A DNA stretch of 64,000 bases from Pholis gunnellus (taxonomy: Eukaryota; Chordata; Actinopteri; Perciformes; Pholidae). The stretch is from assembly GCA_910591455.2 (NCBI GenBank), contig OU342809.1:7437968-7501967 (forward strand), in the 5' to 3' direction. The position numbers were made by a program, and so were the translations under genes. Under the pieces are notes generated by a model that was given only the letters and a program-made list of their open reading frames with translations, was not told the origin of the DNA and made no database searches. Positions 39,401-51,354 of the stretch are shown here, piece by piece. Every line of letters begins with the position of its first letter. The stretch's first letter is position 1.

Positions 39401-40454
39401 AATAGAACAAAGAACAATCGACCATTTATCAGGCAAAAATGCCAAATATTCGCTGGTGCTAGCTTCTCATTTCTGCTATTTTTTTATCATTGTAAATCAA
39501 ATATCATTTAGCTTTGATCGTTGGTTGAACAAAATAACTTGATTATGTAACTTTAGGACACTTTAATGGTCATTTTTTTTTTTGCTACTTCTGTTTACAA
39601 AAATATAGATTTATTAAAAAAAAAGGCTTGTTTATTTATTAAATTTATGTTAAATAGTTGTTAGTTGCTGCCCTAGTATCAATATGCTACATGTACCATC
39701 ACAATCGCAAATTCAAACTAATTTAAGAATAAGATTAACGATTAAAAAGTCGTTAACATCGTTCACACTCACTCTGCTGATTATTATGGGTTTTCCATTT
39801 ATGCCAACCTGCTCCTGTTACTGCGGCAGATGATTTCTGCCTCCTCCCTCCTCTTGCCCTATTTTGTCATTTTAAAACTTGAGGTGGCATCTTTTCCCTT
39901 GTGCATAATGTGTATGCCGTATCTCAGAGATACACGTTGGCTGTGTTCTTCTCTTTGTATCTTTTGGGGTTATAATGTGCTCTCTTCGCACTTTTACGCC
40001 GTATGTCCTCATTTAGAGAGCGCCCTGAGGTTCAGAGCTTTTTCCTGCCAAGTGCACTTTGGCAAGAAGTGTTTTTTTAGTCTCTTTTGATGTTGAGTGT
40101 CTTTGACTTAACTTCTGGCCATCAGATGTCAACATCTATCTCATTCTATCCATAAAAACTGTCTTTTGGGGTTGTTTCCTGCATTTAGTTCATGGCACTA
40201 GTGGCTTCCTCAGTAAAGGACTGAGACGCACCTTTCGAAGCAGCCAACATTTATTAAACCACTCTGAGCATATAACATGAGAACACCCGGAGTGTCTGAA
40301 GGCTCCTATAGTACCAGAAATATGAACTTCCGAGGGCCACACAGGCAGACTCACTGATAAACACACAACACACTAAACTTTACAGACCTGCAGTGGACAG
40401 CAAGAGGAAGATGACCGTCAGGACATTGAAGGACTGCCGGCTGGTGATAGTCAT
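33410..40454 (-). CDS. shisal1: shisa-like protein 1, complete
   Basis: Small single-pass membrane protein of the Shisa family; its molecular role is poorly known. Three coding exons on the - strand: 40388-40454, 36737-36950, 33410-33716 (stop 33410-33412). They join in frame with GT-AG borders to 195 residues; human SHISAL1 (KIAA1644) has 199. Residues 1-23 form a signal peptide (hydrophobic core VLTVIFLLLSTA). The Cys-rich ectodomain holds C31, C47, C59-C60 and C70-C71 (HYRVCEPYSDHKGGYHFGFH; FCCHHNNTAFKYCCNETEFQ) with N-glycosylation sequons at N63, N72, N83 and N95. The membrane span is about 98-120 (ALVGVWIYGFFVMVLLALDF). The cytoplasmic tail is basic, then rich in Pro and Ser, ending in STAW. 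It is convergent with parvg. The ATG at 40452-40454 opens the signal peptide. A long + strand frame over the last exon (33305-33637) is antisense shadow. Confidence 0.95.
33717..36736 (-). other. shisal1: shisal1 intron 2, 3.0 kb
   Basis: Donor ACACAA|GTAAGT at the right and acceptor CACGCAG at the left, splitting an Asn codon (AA|T). It contains the composite repeat at about 35815-36335. No exon is seen in it. Confidence 0.85.
35815..36335. mobile_element. dispersed repeat (CCTCCACCGAG...CTTGGCGAAGG) with nested insertion
   Basis: The left part (ACCTCCACCGAGCCCCGGAG; TAACTCAAGAACTATTCAAC; CATGGCCCAAAGAAGAACCG) and the right part (TTTGATCTGGATCCAGATGC; AGCAGCCTTGGCGAAGGTAT) read as one abundant teleost repeat. 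It is interrupted at about 36057-36165 by an AATTAGTCGATTGACAGAAA-type MITE fragment. It is non-coding and lies in shisal1 intron 2. Confidence 0.55.
37155..37400. repeat. degenerate repeat beginning GGGATGCACC, with internal duplication
   Basis: Begins AATAGGGATGCACCACCGAT, a start I associate with dispersed DNA elements of fish. Within it the segments about 37270-37310 and 37330-37367 are imperfect direct copies (both contain TTAATTCCTGTT or TAATTCCTGTT followed by AACTTTT and CAAGT). Related text (TCTGGCTC then ATTTACATC) recurs near 37664 and 38505. Confidence 0.4.
39396..39677. repeat. ATTAATCGATT-type MITE copy
   Basis: The left end includes ATCGACCATTTATCAGGCAA and AATGCCAAATATTCGCTGGT; the right end is TTGTTAGTTGCTGCCCTA. 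It lies in shisal1 intron 1. Confidence 0.55.
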
Positions 40455-40530
40455 CTTCTCGTCCTCATGTGGGAGGTAGGGAGGGAGCGAGAGGTAGGGG
40501 GGGTGGGGGGGTGGAGGGAAGGGGGTGGCT
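40455..40530 (-). promoter_or_regulatory. shisal1: pyrimidine tract immediately 5' of the shisal1 ATG
   Basis: On the - strand the DNA just before the start codon is almost pure C/T (for example CACCCCCCCTACCTCTCGCT) and ends CACATGAGGACGAGAAG before ATG. This could be a splice acceptor tract, which would place the start near the beginning of exon 2 of the transcript, or an unusual 5' UTR. The promoter is not identified. Confidence 0.35.
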
Positions 40531-40882
40531 CTCCTTTAGCTGGGCGTGGGCATCCTCTGCTTGTTGACAGCTCCTCTCACATGGCTGCTGCTGGGCGTCA
40601 GGACTCCTGGTGGGGAAAAAGACGAGCAGAGAGGGGAAGGATTGAGAGATTTGATTTGTATTTCTGGTAAGTTCCACCCTACTGTGTGGACAGCTTGTCT
40701 GGCAGTGAGCTCCCATGATGCCTTCCCAAATCTGTCCTCAGGTTTATATAATAGGATGGCTCGGGCATCAATTCTAATTGAAATTGGCACTCTGGGAGAA
40801 ATCCCTATTGTGACAACAGTTTTTATGCTTTTGACAGGAGAAATCTTTGCACTTGATGCTGTCATTTCAGAAGTTTGGAGTG

Positions 40883-40917
<35 letters not shown>

Positions 40918-43207
40918 TGTCTGTAATTTATGTGCATGTAACTTGGCAATAATTATAGGGAAATGGGATATGTAAAACATTTTAATCTGCCTTCAAACAA
41001 GCTTGCAAATCAACATAAGGAGAGTTAAGTTTCCAATAGTAAATACATTACTGGTTCAAATTCTGGAAATTCCAGACCCATAAAATTAAACATTGTCATC
41101 AGTTGCAGCACTAAATATGTACTCATTTTCCTTTTGATTACATTTCCCTGTCACAACATGCATGTTCACTAATGCATTATATCAGCACTCCAAAACTAAT
41201 AAATATATATATCTTGTGAATGTTTAATGGAAATCTTTCTAATTTATAAATTTCTCCCATTAGGAAATGAGATTAAAAAAACAAAAAGAAAAAACACCAG
41301 CCAGCAGATATTTGATTATATAACTATGCTTTGCAGTTAAGAAAACTGCCACAAGTGCACTAAATGATGGTGTTCTTTGACTGAGTAATGTTTTTATCAA
41401 ATATTGAATGAGTTATAGGGAACTTGCTCCTTCAGCACAGTTTACAGAGTTTTGATTGCAGAACTGCTGAAGAGCAGTTTACTTGAAAATGGTGCGTCGT
41501 TGAAGTTCATGAACTCTTCTTCTTCTATCACTGTACAGTTACCTTTCAAACCCGTGTCATCCATCCACTGATGCTAAATAAGATTAATGGGGTGGCCGCA
41601 CATTGTGCTTAGCCATGCTTGTTCCTACTGTTCTTTGGCTAATTTATTCCTTTAAAAGTACCTGAGGAAATTGCACATAAATGGCTCATGAATAAGTTAA
41701 AGGTGATGTTTATGGTAATTTATTACAAACTCTGTCAATGAATCATTTGCATTTAGCAGTGGTTTTACAAAGGTAATGCAAGAAACCCCTCTGTGGTTCA
41801 ATGTGACTTTAACGCTCTGATCCAGTGGCAGCCACATGTGACAGAGGAACCCAGCATGAGCTGGAAACGTGGATGATAATGGATGGTCTGTCTCAATTAA
41901 ATGGTGGCTGAAATTAAAGTCAGCAAAGCTAGCTATCTACAGAATAATATGTTAAAATGTTCTTCTCAAACCACAAAATCTACACCTCCCTGTTTTATAC
42001 ATTTATTTTCAAGTAAAGTACCAGAATATACCTTTTGAAAACGACCCCAAGACCGTCGAGGGCTTTAGCTGCAAGCTTGTGCAAAAAAAGTTCTCAGTAG
42101 AAGCTACATGGAAAACTCAAGTCCTGAATAATTGAGAAGCTGACAGCAGCTAACAGCAGAATATAAACCACATATAAGAAGCAACAACAACAAGTGTAAA
42201 ACAGCATCAATGTTCTACTTCTTCTTGTGATGAAAAAGAATGTAATGGTGGATCACATCCAGTTTAACGTTGCATCATGACCGTCTTTTTTCTGGAAAGT
42301 TTTGCAAGTTGTTTTGGGGAAACGCAAACATCTCGGTGGAAAGCTTTTCGTTTTGAGGCTTCATTTAGTTTTACGTGAACACACAATCATTATTCACCAG
42401 GTCAGAAATGCAAAGTCACACTTTTTGAGAAGTTAGCGAGGAGGAAATGATGACGTTGAAGTAGTCGATGGTGCAAGAGATCAGCAACGAGCTACATAGC
42501 ATCTACAGGTCGCACACAGGTAGCCATATTGTTTGCCCCAGTAATGGGATATGGGAAGTGTTTGTTCGACTCTCGTTCAGAACTTGATCCGGATTTTGGC
42601 TGCAATCTTATCTTTGAAAGTAGAGCAGCAACGATTTATCGATTTGAAGAAATATCAAACATTGATGAGTCCAGGTTCTCATATATGAGAAGTTAAAAAA
42701 TGGTGTAGGAACGTCTCTCTTTGAAAGAACACCGCCTTTATAGCTGCCAATACAGAATTGATCGGTGAACTTTATGTAAGGGTGTGAAGAATGTAGCGAA
42801 AGAAGAAGCACTTGACAATTTTCACAGCTTTCACACCTTTAGCACACCTGGCTGATCCATGCAGGAAACAGGCTCGGCTGACCGCTCGTCAGTTTCGGAA
42901 AACATTGGGTGATGCAGACTTCCAAATTAGAGACAGACCTGAGAAGGCTGGAGAATAATTACTGTAGACCTTAGGGTGCAACACCAGTTAACAAACAGCC
43001 GTGAAAAAGTTTTGAATCATCACATGATCAAATCTGATTACTTGTCCGCGAAGATCCGCTTGAGTATTACACATACTGACACACAGACCTGAGAGCCTGA
43101 AGCAAAACAATAGGATCCTACATGACCATAAGATGAAATCTAATTTGAACCTGTAAGGACCTGCACTCCCCTTTCAGACTGCCTGAACTACACCCTTAAG
43201 AGAATAT
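40531..43207. other. region upstream of shisal1, part 1
   Basis: No gene recognised. An (AT)n tract lies at 40886-40914, and a fragment of the ATTAATCGATT family (CAACGATTTATCGATTTGAA) near 42628-42670. Confidence 0.55.
40886..40914. repeat. (TA)n microsatellite
   Basis: About 14 TA units; it creates the Ile-Tyr runs in overlapping spurious frames. Confidence 0.95.
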
Positions 43208-43209
43208 AA

Positions 43210-43282
<73 letters not shown>
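43208..43282. repeat. compound (TA)n(CA)29 microsatellite
   Basis: A short TA tract passes directly into 29 CA units at 43225-43282. Confidence 0.97.
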
Positions 43283-43283
<1 letters not shown>

Positions 43284-43950
43284 GTCAAGCATTACTGAAA
43301 TAAATATGTGCCTGTTCAATTGAGCCTCTGTGGAGGAAACTAAAGTTGCTTAAACACTTTGGAGAATCCCCTTCCCTGTCAGTTGCTGTGTTAGTTACTG
43401 TCGCTCTACCTGTTCCAGCTCCTACTTGTTGCCATGTTTATTACGTAACCCAAACAGCACGGGCTGATGGCTGCACGTGACCAAACCAATGCACAAAGCC
43501 GTTGCTATGGACCGTATGGACAGAATATGCGTACACGTGGAGCACAGCAGCCTGTTTCTGCTGGAGTCTTTTTAAACATTTTGATCAGACAAGCTGTTCT
43601 CTATTCAGAAAGCCCGGCAGCTAAGGGTCCCAGGAGGCTTGTTAGAGTGGCATTTTTTTATGTTTCTTTCCTCTCTTTATACTTCGTGTGAGAGCTTCGG
43701 TGTACTGTCAGGCGACTGTGCAGCACAACGAGGGATTCCCATCCCATCAAGTCCATCCTAACGGCGAACCGACTCCTATTCCTCTCTGCTGCTGTTGTCT
43801 TTCACAATGGCGTTATAGACATTCTTTCTTCTTCTTCACATCGAGTCACATCATTGTCACATTGCTACCTGTGCTGTAAAAGGGCAAGGTTCACTTCATC
43901 ACGGCGCAAGGCTTGTTTGCAAAGAAAGAAGTGAATGTGAAGGGTTTGTT

Positions 43951-44218
43951 TAATGAGCCTGATGGTAGCGAAGTAGAACATGTACTGTAAATACACAAGG
44001 TAGTACACAGTGCATAGTAATGAGCCTGATGGTAGCAAAGCAGAACTTGCACTGTAAATACACAACAGAGTACACAGTGCATAGTAATGAGCCTGATGGT
44101 AGCAAAGCAGAACTTGCACTGTAAATACACAAGGTAGTACACGGTGCATAGTAATGAGCCTGAAGGTAGCGAAGTAGAACACGTACAGTAAATACACAAC
44201 GGAGTACACGGTGCATAG
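43951..44218. repeat. 67-bp minisatellite, four tandem units
   Basis: Units start at 43951, 44018, 44085 and 44152, each opening TAATGAGCCTGA and closing GTGCATAG. Units differ at a few sites (for example GCGAAGTAGAAC versus GCAAAGCAGAAC). Because 67 is 3n+1, one stop-free reading becomes stop-free in all three - strand frames, giving false frames of 97-178 codons. Confidence 0.97.
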
Positions 44219-47200
44219 CTCCCTGGGACTGAAAAGAGAACATGCTGCTCAGCTGAGCAGGGCGTGCAACACAGATGGAGCCACTCGCTGTTTATGTCTG
44301 AGATCAAACTAAAATATACATAAAGATAACCCAGTGTTACCGCTCTCAGAGGGAATCTAAAGGCTGTTAATGTATAAGAGGAAATGTATAAAAGATTAAC
44401 ACACTTCTGGGGTAACCAAAAGCACAAAGTGCTTTTTTATTTGTCTACATGGTACTCAATGTTGTTGCCCGAGAGCAGAAGGAAATATTATAAGTGATCA
44501 ATTACTGCAGCGGGGTAACGGCACACTTTTCATCCCAGCGCAGCAGGAGACCCGAATCTGTCAGAGGTTTGATGAGGGAAAGTGCAGTGGAAGATTCTGG
44601 ACTATTTGGAGATTACAGTGATGTGCAGCAGTTTCATGAACAGAACTTTTTTTTTTTGTTCCAACATTAACTTCAAAGTCTGTGACACTATATTATGCTT
44701 TCTAAAAATCATAATTTTTTTTAGCCTGCTGTATCTTTTATCTGAGAGGCTTTCAAGTTTGTAAAGGCACAAACTCGACATTACAATTTTCCTCTCCTCT
44801 TTCTCGACACCTTGACTTTATTTTTAGGTGAAACACTTAGGCTTGTCATTTTGAGTATTTCCAGAACCTTTTTTGTCTCTTGCCTGTGGATGATAGTAGG
44901 TGGTAATGTATGCACACTCTGTGCCTCTTTTATTAGGTTTGTGTTTGCCTCAGAGCGCACAAATACACTCTCTGTGGGTACGTCGGGCTTTAATCTGTCT
45001 TAAAGTGCGTTGACGATCGCCCTAAATCACACAAGTTTGTGAGCATCCGGAGTGAAGTACAGTTCAGAGATGAGACTCTCACTTCACACGGGGGAATGAG
45101 TCTGCGTTAGCTAAGTGACTGCAACTCATATCTGGGTCTGCTGATGGGCTCGCATCCAAATACCGATCAGTATTCTGCTGCAACGAGCCCCGCTCCTAAT
45201 TGATGCTCCCTTTGACTGTCATCATAATAAATTGGGTTTCATTCACATTTGATGACATTAGAGCTTCACTCAGAGGCCCCACAGCGCTCCATTAGGAGAT
45301 GACTCCAAGTCGGGAGATTTAGAGCCAGGATCTAATGATCGTCGCTGGCACAGAGACGGGAATTGTGTGCAGCGCAATTGTCAATGAGTTAAGAGCGGCG
45401 GCCTGAAGCAGCGGACTGGATGGCTGGTAAATGGGAAGTAGGCTACAGTAAGCGCCGCCAATGGCTTTCATCGCAACACAAATACAATGTCGAGCTGTTT
45501 GAAATATATAAATATACATTTTAAGACCTTTCCAGTCATTTTATATACCTTTTTCTGCTCAGAACAGCTGGATCTGAAACATATTCCAGCAAGCTGGCTG
45601 ATGCGCTCAAGATACTTGAACTCAGGGTATCTAACTGACCTCATACATTTGAATGGATGGTACTACGTTGAACTCATTGGGATCATTTTTATAAAAGGTA
45701 ACATTTTTTTTTTTTGTAACGTAGAGCTAAAAACACCAAAATGATCACTGTCACCTTATCGCCTTAAAAAAGTGTGTATTGGCCATTATACCAGTCTGTC
45801 CTCATATCAAATATTCAAACATAAACCATGCACACTTGTGGAAAAACTAAACCTTTAACATAAACCTGCAAAATGTTTGTCCTCACACAACCATTGAACA
45901 ACTATTGACAGGAAAATCTTTTTCTACAGCTGGAACTGATAAGAGTTCACCAAAGAAGTTGACTGTAAGTCAAAAGCAATTTAACTTACTGTAACTATCT
46001 GGGGAATATTATTTAAGAGCCACTGTTCACAGTTTATACCTTGTTGTAAAGAACATGTGTTACGTGCTCTGAGCAAATGTAATACTGGGCTTCATGATTT
46101 AAATTTGGTTTCTTGTATGTAATACAGGCAGTCTGTAAGAGGGAAATGCAATACCGTGAACGTTATATTTAGTTTTATTTCCCTGAAAGCTTTTTTCCTA
46201 GTAAATGGTGAATAAAGATAAAAGGACAGGCTGAGTCATAGGTCTTGTTTTCCGTTATTTATTAGAAAGATAAAAGCAACAAGAGAAACATTAATTAATT
46301 CGGCTGACATATACTACACTTTATTTTATCAATTTGCTCCAAACAGGCACAGCCCAGTTATCTTTCCATGGAACTGATGAAGCACTGTCAGGTTAACAAC
46401 TGCTCATTTGTGCCGAATCATTGAGACCTAAGAGCTGCAGCGCTACAGATAAATATGACTGATGAACAGAGGTTCTTCTACGGTTTATATAATCATCCGC
46501 CTGAATAAATATTCCAGATCAAATAGTCTAAATAAAGCCCAGAGGCAGCAGCGTGTTTTGGTCTGGTGGCTTGATGTTGCTTGGGAGACGTTTACGTCAC
46601 ACAAGATACGATGAGGAATGTAACGTCTGGTAATTGGCGTACAGGAAATGAATACGGTCGATCTAAAAGGGAGAAAAGCACAGCAGGGTTGCCATAGAGC
46701 TTGTTGTGGAGAGTTTGGCCAAGAAGGCAACATACTGGACTCGGCTATTGAGCAGTGCGGCCACCTTGCTGCATGGGTGGTCTGTTTCTGTTTTTGACTT
46801 GGGAATGGTTTGTTAGCTTAACACAAGCTGAAGATGGGAGAAGAGCTGTAATCAAACCTACATCTGCCGCTTTCTACCTGGTGAGTGCTGTCACGTTGAT
46901 GGAAACCATTCGGCCTCCTGCTTCATGTTGTCTCACCCCCTCAATTCATCTTTAATTTGGATCGCAAAGGAAGATTTGAAAGTAATACAGGTATTTGTCT
47001 GGATCTCCCCAAATCTAACCAGAACAAAACCTCCGATAAACTTCATTTTACATGCAGCTTCCATAATACCTGGTAGAAATGGCAGCACAGCGTCATTGCT
47101 TGGGACAATCTACTGTAGTAAGACTTTTAGTTGCTGTGTCCCCAGTGACTAGCACCATCTAGCAGCTGATAGGAGAGAAGTAAATGTATGCATGCAGTGA

Positions 47201-47467
47201 GGGAAAGACGGCTAATGAGACATCTACTGGAGTCTAATAAGTTGAATTCATTATACAATGAAGGTCTCAAAGTGAGTTGGGGGATGAACATTTTGGGAGC
47301 CCTATTTAAAGATGATGCAGATCTACAAAGGTCTGCAGCATAAATGAATTCTAGCTCACTTGATGCGACATGTAACACTGGATATTTAAGATTATGTATC
47401 AAAGGATAAAACCTGTTATTAGACAACAGAAAAAGTAGCCAGAGTGCTGAGCTTCTGTCTCTTTTGA
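44219..47467. other. region upstream of shisal1, part 2
   Basis: No gene recognised. The stretch 45010-45480 is GC-balanced with several ATTA/TAAT motifs and no repeat character, so it is a candidate conserved non-coding block (see findings). Confidence 0.5.
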
Positions 47468-47552
47468 CTAGCACTGAAATGATTAGCTGATAAATCGATT
47501 AGTTGAAAGAAAATGAATCAACAGCAACTTGACGCTTCAGTTGCAGCCCTAC
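47468..47552. repeat. short ATTAATCGATT-type MITE copy
   Basis: Compact inverted-repeat form: GATAAATCGATTAGTTGAAA then a right end of TTCAGTTGCAGCCCTAC. Confidence 0.6.
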
Positions 47553-49380
47553 TTTGTTTAGAGTTTGCTGTCCCCGAGCAGCATGTCTACTAGATTTGCT
47601 TTGATCAAGCGACTTTTGAGGATTGGGCATTGTTCAGTTTGACTGCTAAATGTCACTGAGTAGCTGTCGCGGCTACGTCACTTTTAAGGCCGCAGGAAGC
47701 CTTCCAGGAATTGTTCCGCCGCAGCTCCCAACACACAAGCTCCATCGAGGATGGAGTTGCCTGCAGGCTACGCAGAGACCTCGTCTGTCAACGCATCGGC
47801 GCTTTGGCACTCAAATTCAGTTTTCTTTAGTAGTGGGTCTGTGACTCATGGAGAAGAACTGGACTCGATTTAGCTCCGGGGTTTTGGGAGACGCATTCTT
47901 GCGATTCTTGTCGTCTGTGATGCAGACAGACGGGACATTATCTCTCAGACACAAGCCAGCATTGTTTGTTTGGATTTGCTTTAACACCCGACTCTGGGCT
48001 CAGTTGGTTTCTCTTGGAAACGTTCCGTGTCATTCTTCGCCTGACCCTGGATTTAAAATAGCTTCTACCCACGGACTAATAGCCTGGTGGGAATACAGAA
48101 AATGAAGAAAGAGAAAATCATGACATGGGACAGCAATGCATGACAAAACTGTAGCAGAAACACTGCAGTTTGAGAATCTGTGTTAATATTCTAGGTTACA
48201 CAGACCACCATGGGTGTGTGAGGCAATATAATGTTCTGATCCAGCAGTTATCTCACGATATTTAATACTAACAAGCCTTAAATAGTAAAATCTTAGTTTG
48301 TGTTTAGTGTATGGTCACACAATTGACATAACTAACTACACCTACAAGATGTAACCTATTACTACATGTCACTAGATGACCCTGTTCCTTTAAGTGTATC
48401 CTGTTGCCCATGTCGACCGACACCCTGACGATATCAATAGAAGTACTAATCCACGGTGACATTTACGAGTGTGTCGGATCCAAAAGTGGCACAGTGAACG
48501 CAGAGTATGGGTGTGAGTTCACCCTCAGATAACCCTCCTGAACAATAGTCTGCCTTAAGAGGTTTAACACCCCAGACCAGACCCTATGTGTCTTACTGTA
48601 TAGCCTAGAAATAGCTATGACAGGTGTCCTGTGGAGACCTGGAGAGCTCTCTTACACCTTGGGGTCCCAGAGGTCACCTAGGGCGGCGGTCACACTGCAC
48701 CGCCAAGAATACCTCAGACACGAGAGTGGATAATACTCCACACTGCTCCTCATCCAAAGCGCTCAGGGTGTTTTGGCAGCCTGTATACGTGGCCTGTTTA
48801 GAAAAAACCTTGAAATGCAAGGAACCGTTTGTGGGCCGTTCCAGCAATCGTTGCTGGAAGTGTTGGTTGACTGGCCGTCGTAGTGGGACGGCGCCTCATT
48901 TAATGAGGCCGTCCTGATTTTGACCCGTGGAGAGTGAACTCAACTCAAGTTTGCATAATTTTGGCAGATCTCCTGTGAATAATACCTTCCTATTATGTCC
49001 TGAAATGCTCTCTGAATGCTAGTGAGTTCAACTCGGCTCTCTAATATTATATATTTGTGCTAAATGCTCTGAAGGATCCACTAAAAAGACCCAATTGAGC
49101 TGATTTATGTGACTGGGAAGACGTTTTTTTATTATCAAATTGAACAATAGCAGGGTTACCTGCTGTTATTCACTGATAATATGTGGACGGGATTACTGTC
49201 TATCTAAATTATTAGTCATTATTGGAGAGAGGGATTACAGTCAGCCAATATATTACATGGTGAATCAAAAACATTAGTCATTTGAGCCCATAATGACTCA
49301 CGGATTATAGTGAGTCTTGAAATAACATTATCTCTGTCAGCATGGTGAGCACATATATGTTTGGTGCTGCAATATAGACA
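47553..49380. other. region upstream of shisal1, part 3
   Basis: No gene recognised. It contains the paired hairpins at 48839-48914, described separately. Confidence 0.5.
48839..48914. other. two adjacent inverted-repeat hairpins
   Basis: Hairpin 1 at 48839-48859 has a perfect 9-bp stem (TTCCAGCAA/TTGCTGGAA) around a TCG loop. Hairpin 2 at 48886-48914 pairs GGACG...GCCTCATT with AATGAGGC...CGTCC: 13 bp, a two-base bulge and a one-base centre. They are 26 bp apart. The function is unknown. Confidence 0.6.
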
Positions 49381-49382
49381 TA

Positions 49383-49386
<4 letters not shown>

Positions 49387-49412
<26 letters not shown>
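49387..49412. repeat. (CA)n microsatellite
   Basis: About 13 CA units. Confidence 0.95.
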
Positions 49413-49413
<1 letters not shown>

Positions 49414-51315
49414 CCTATAATGAGGATTTTCTGATGTGTGCCATTCGACTACAGTCTGTGAAGCAGCAGTCTCCGTGGTAGCTGACTTAAGAGACGAAAG
49501 CCCAATCTCCCACGGACACACACAGCTTTTATCCACATTAATGCTTCTCCTGCCTCGTACCAACGGCAGCATCATTGTGTCTTCTGTTTTAATGATGAGA
49601 AAAACGCCATAATGCATTGTCTTGAGTGACTACTAATGTCTCAGAGGCCCAATCTGTATTCATACTATGGTAGTCTATCAGACGTTTTTCTTTTTAAAGA
49701 AATGTAAAATACAGATATTTTCCTCAGGAGAAGACTAAAAACTGAGCTGGAAAATAATGAATATTAGGCTATTTGGTTATATTTTTTATATATATATATA
49801 TACTCTTCCCAAAGATCAAAATTGAACTCATAAGCATTTTTCATTGTCGATCCATGCAGGAAAAACTGTTTGACACCATAATAACTATATTTCTTATCGC
49901 TTAAATCAAGTCATTACAAGACTAAAGCAAGCATCTTTATTTGCTCGTCCAGAGGTTGCGTGCCCAGCTGTTCCTTCAGTTGTCTCACTTGCCACTTCTT
50001 GTTGGCGCTGTAGATGCATTAACGCTGTTACCTCGACATGCTCCTTTTATCTGGTGATAAAAGCTTTTTCTTGTTACACGGTTGAGCTTATAAGTGACAG
50101 AGGCTCTGCTGCACCTCTGGCTCTGTAATCAACAGCCAGTGTCCGACACCGACGTTTAACCCTTCGTCTACTCCACGTGCACCTCTGTTGTCAATCGCAT
50201 CTGCTTTCTTCCTACAACAGCTCAGTAAGCGAGGTCAGTCAGACACACGGCTTTATATGGCTGTTGTTGAGAGCAGTTAGTCTAGTATTTTGGATGTGGA
50301 GGCGTAAAGCTTATTCAAGTGATTCTTCTGTTTTGTGATTTTACTAAAAGCACTGGAGTTATGTTATACACAGTATAACTAGGAATGTTGTTCTATGTCC
50401 CTTGGCAGTGCACACACACACGTGATACCTTCTGGTAAGATGCTCTAAATGAGGAGTTGTAACACATATTACATTTAAATCTGTGTATATGTGTGTGTGC
50501 AGGCAAAATAGCTGAAATTGTGACAAAAACATGTCGCTCATTTTCCACAATAGTCTGAATTTTAAGTATATTGACAGAGCTTTGTTTACTGCTCTCAAAT
50601 GAAATAACCAGTAGTATACAAAGTGTTTCCACAGATCTGTAACATAATGTACATACATTATAGAAGATATATATATACTTTGTATAAAGATACACAGAGC
50701 TTCTCTTATCGTAAAGTTAACTTCAGTTATTTTAACATAATGGGTAGTGTGTATTTCTCCACTTTATTTCTAGTATTGTGTCGCCACCAGCAGCAGGCGA
50801 TTTTTCTTGCAACAGTCATGTGAGATCTGTGAATGTGATCAACATCCTTCTCGTTGTAGTCACATATAACACTGATCAATTGGAGGGTAAACACAGGTCA
50901 AAGAGGAGGCCTCTGATCACAGGTCAGACACCAAATAATGAGTATTGACATAGAGTCGGGTCATGCATAAAGATTTAAATGCCAACACGTCAATTATATG
51001 GTTATTCTCTCAGGGTTTTCTCTTTTCTAACGTCACCCTTGAGAAAAGTCCTTCCTCCCTAAATTAAGGTTTTTAAGAACTGATTACATTGCAAAGAGAA
51101 CAAAATATACAGATGGGTCTTATTATTTATATCCATGCATTGTAATGAACAATAAGCATAAATGCTACTTTGCCAAATGGCCCCAACTTCTGATTTCCCA
51201 GAGTACTACATTTTCCTCTTATCAATGATTATTCATGTGTGATTGAACAGTTTCAGCTGGGTCAATAGCCTCCAAGGAGCCTGAATCAATGTAATTTGTC
51301 TTCCCTTAAATGTTG

Positions 51316-51318
<3 letters not shown>
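49413..51318. other. region upstream of shisal1, part 4
   Basis: AT-rich DNA with a short (TA)n tract near 49784-49801. I see no gene in it. Confidence 0.55.

Positions 51319-51352
<34 letters not shown>
51319..51352. repeat. (CA)n microsatellite
   Basis: About 17 CA units. Confidence 0.95.

Positions 51353-51354
<2 letters not shown>

Larger units (their letters stand above)
36951..40387 (-). other. shisal1: shisal1 intron 1, 3.4 kb
   Basis: Donor CTGCAG|GTCTGTA at the right end and acceptor TTGTCTGCAG at the left. It contains the duplication at 37259-37372, a probable degenerate DNA-transposon remnant from about 37155, and an ATTAATCGATT-type copy at 39396-39677. Confidence 0.85.

Noticed and set aside
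40536..40949. 126- and 137-codon frames on both strands upstream of shisal1
   Set aside because: Both run through the (TA)n tract (Ile-Tyr repeats) and have no support from homology or splicing.
43891..44427. 178-codon - strand frame, the longest in the window, plus overlapping 114- and 97-codon frames
   Set aside because: They are produced by the four-unit 67-bp minisatellite, which is open in all three frames; the composition is repeat-driven and there is no splice or promoter context.
49219..49617. 132-codon - strand frame
   Set aside because: It contains the (CA)n tract read as Cys-Val repeats; nothing else supports coding.
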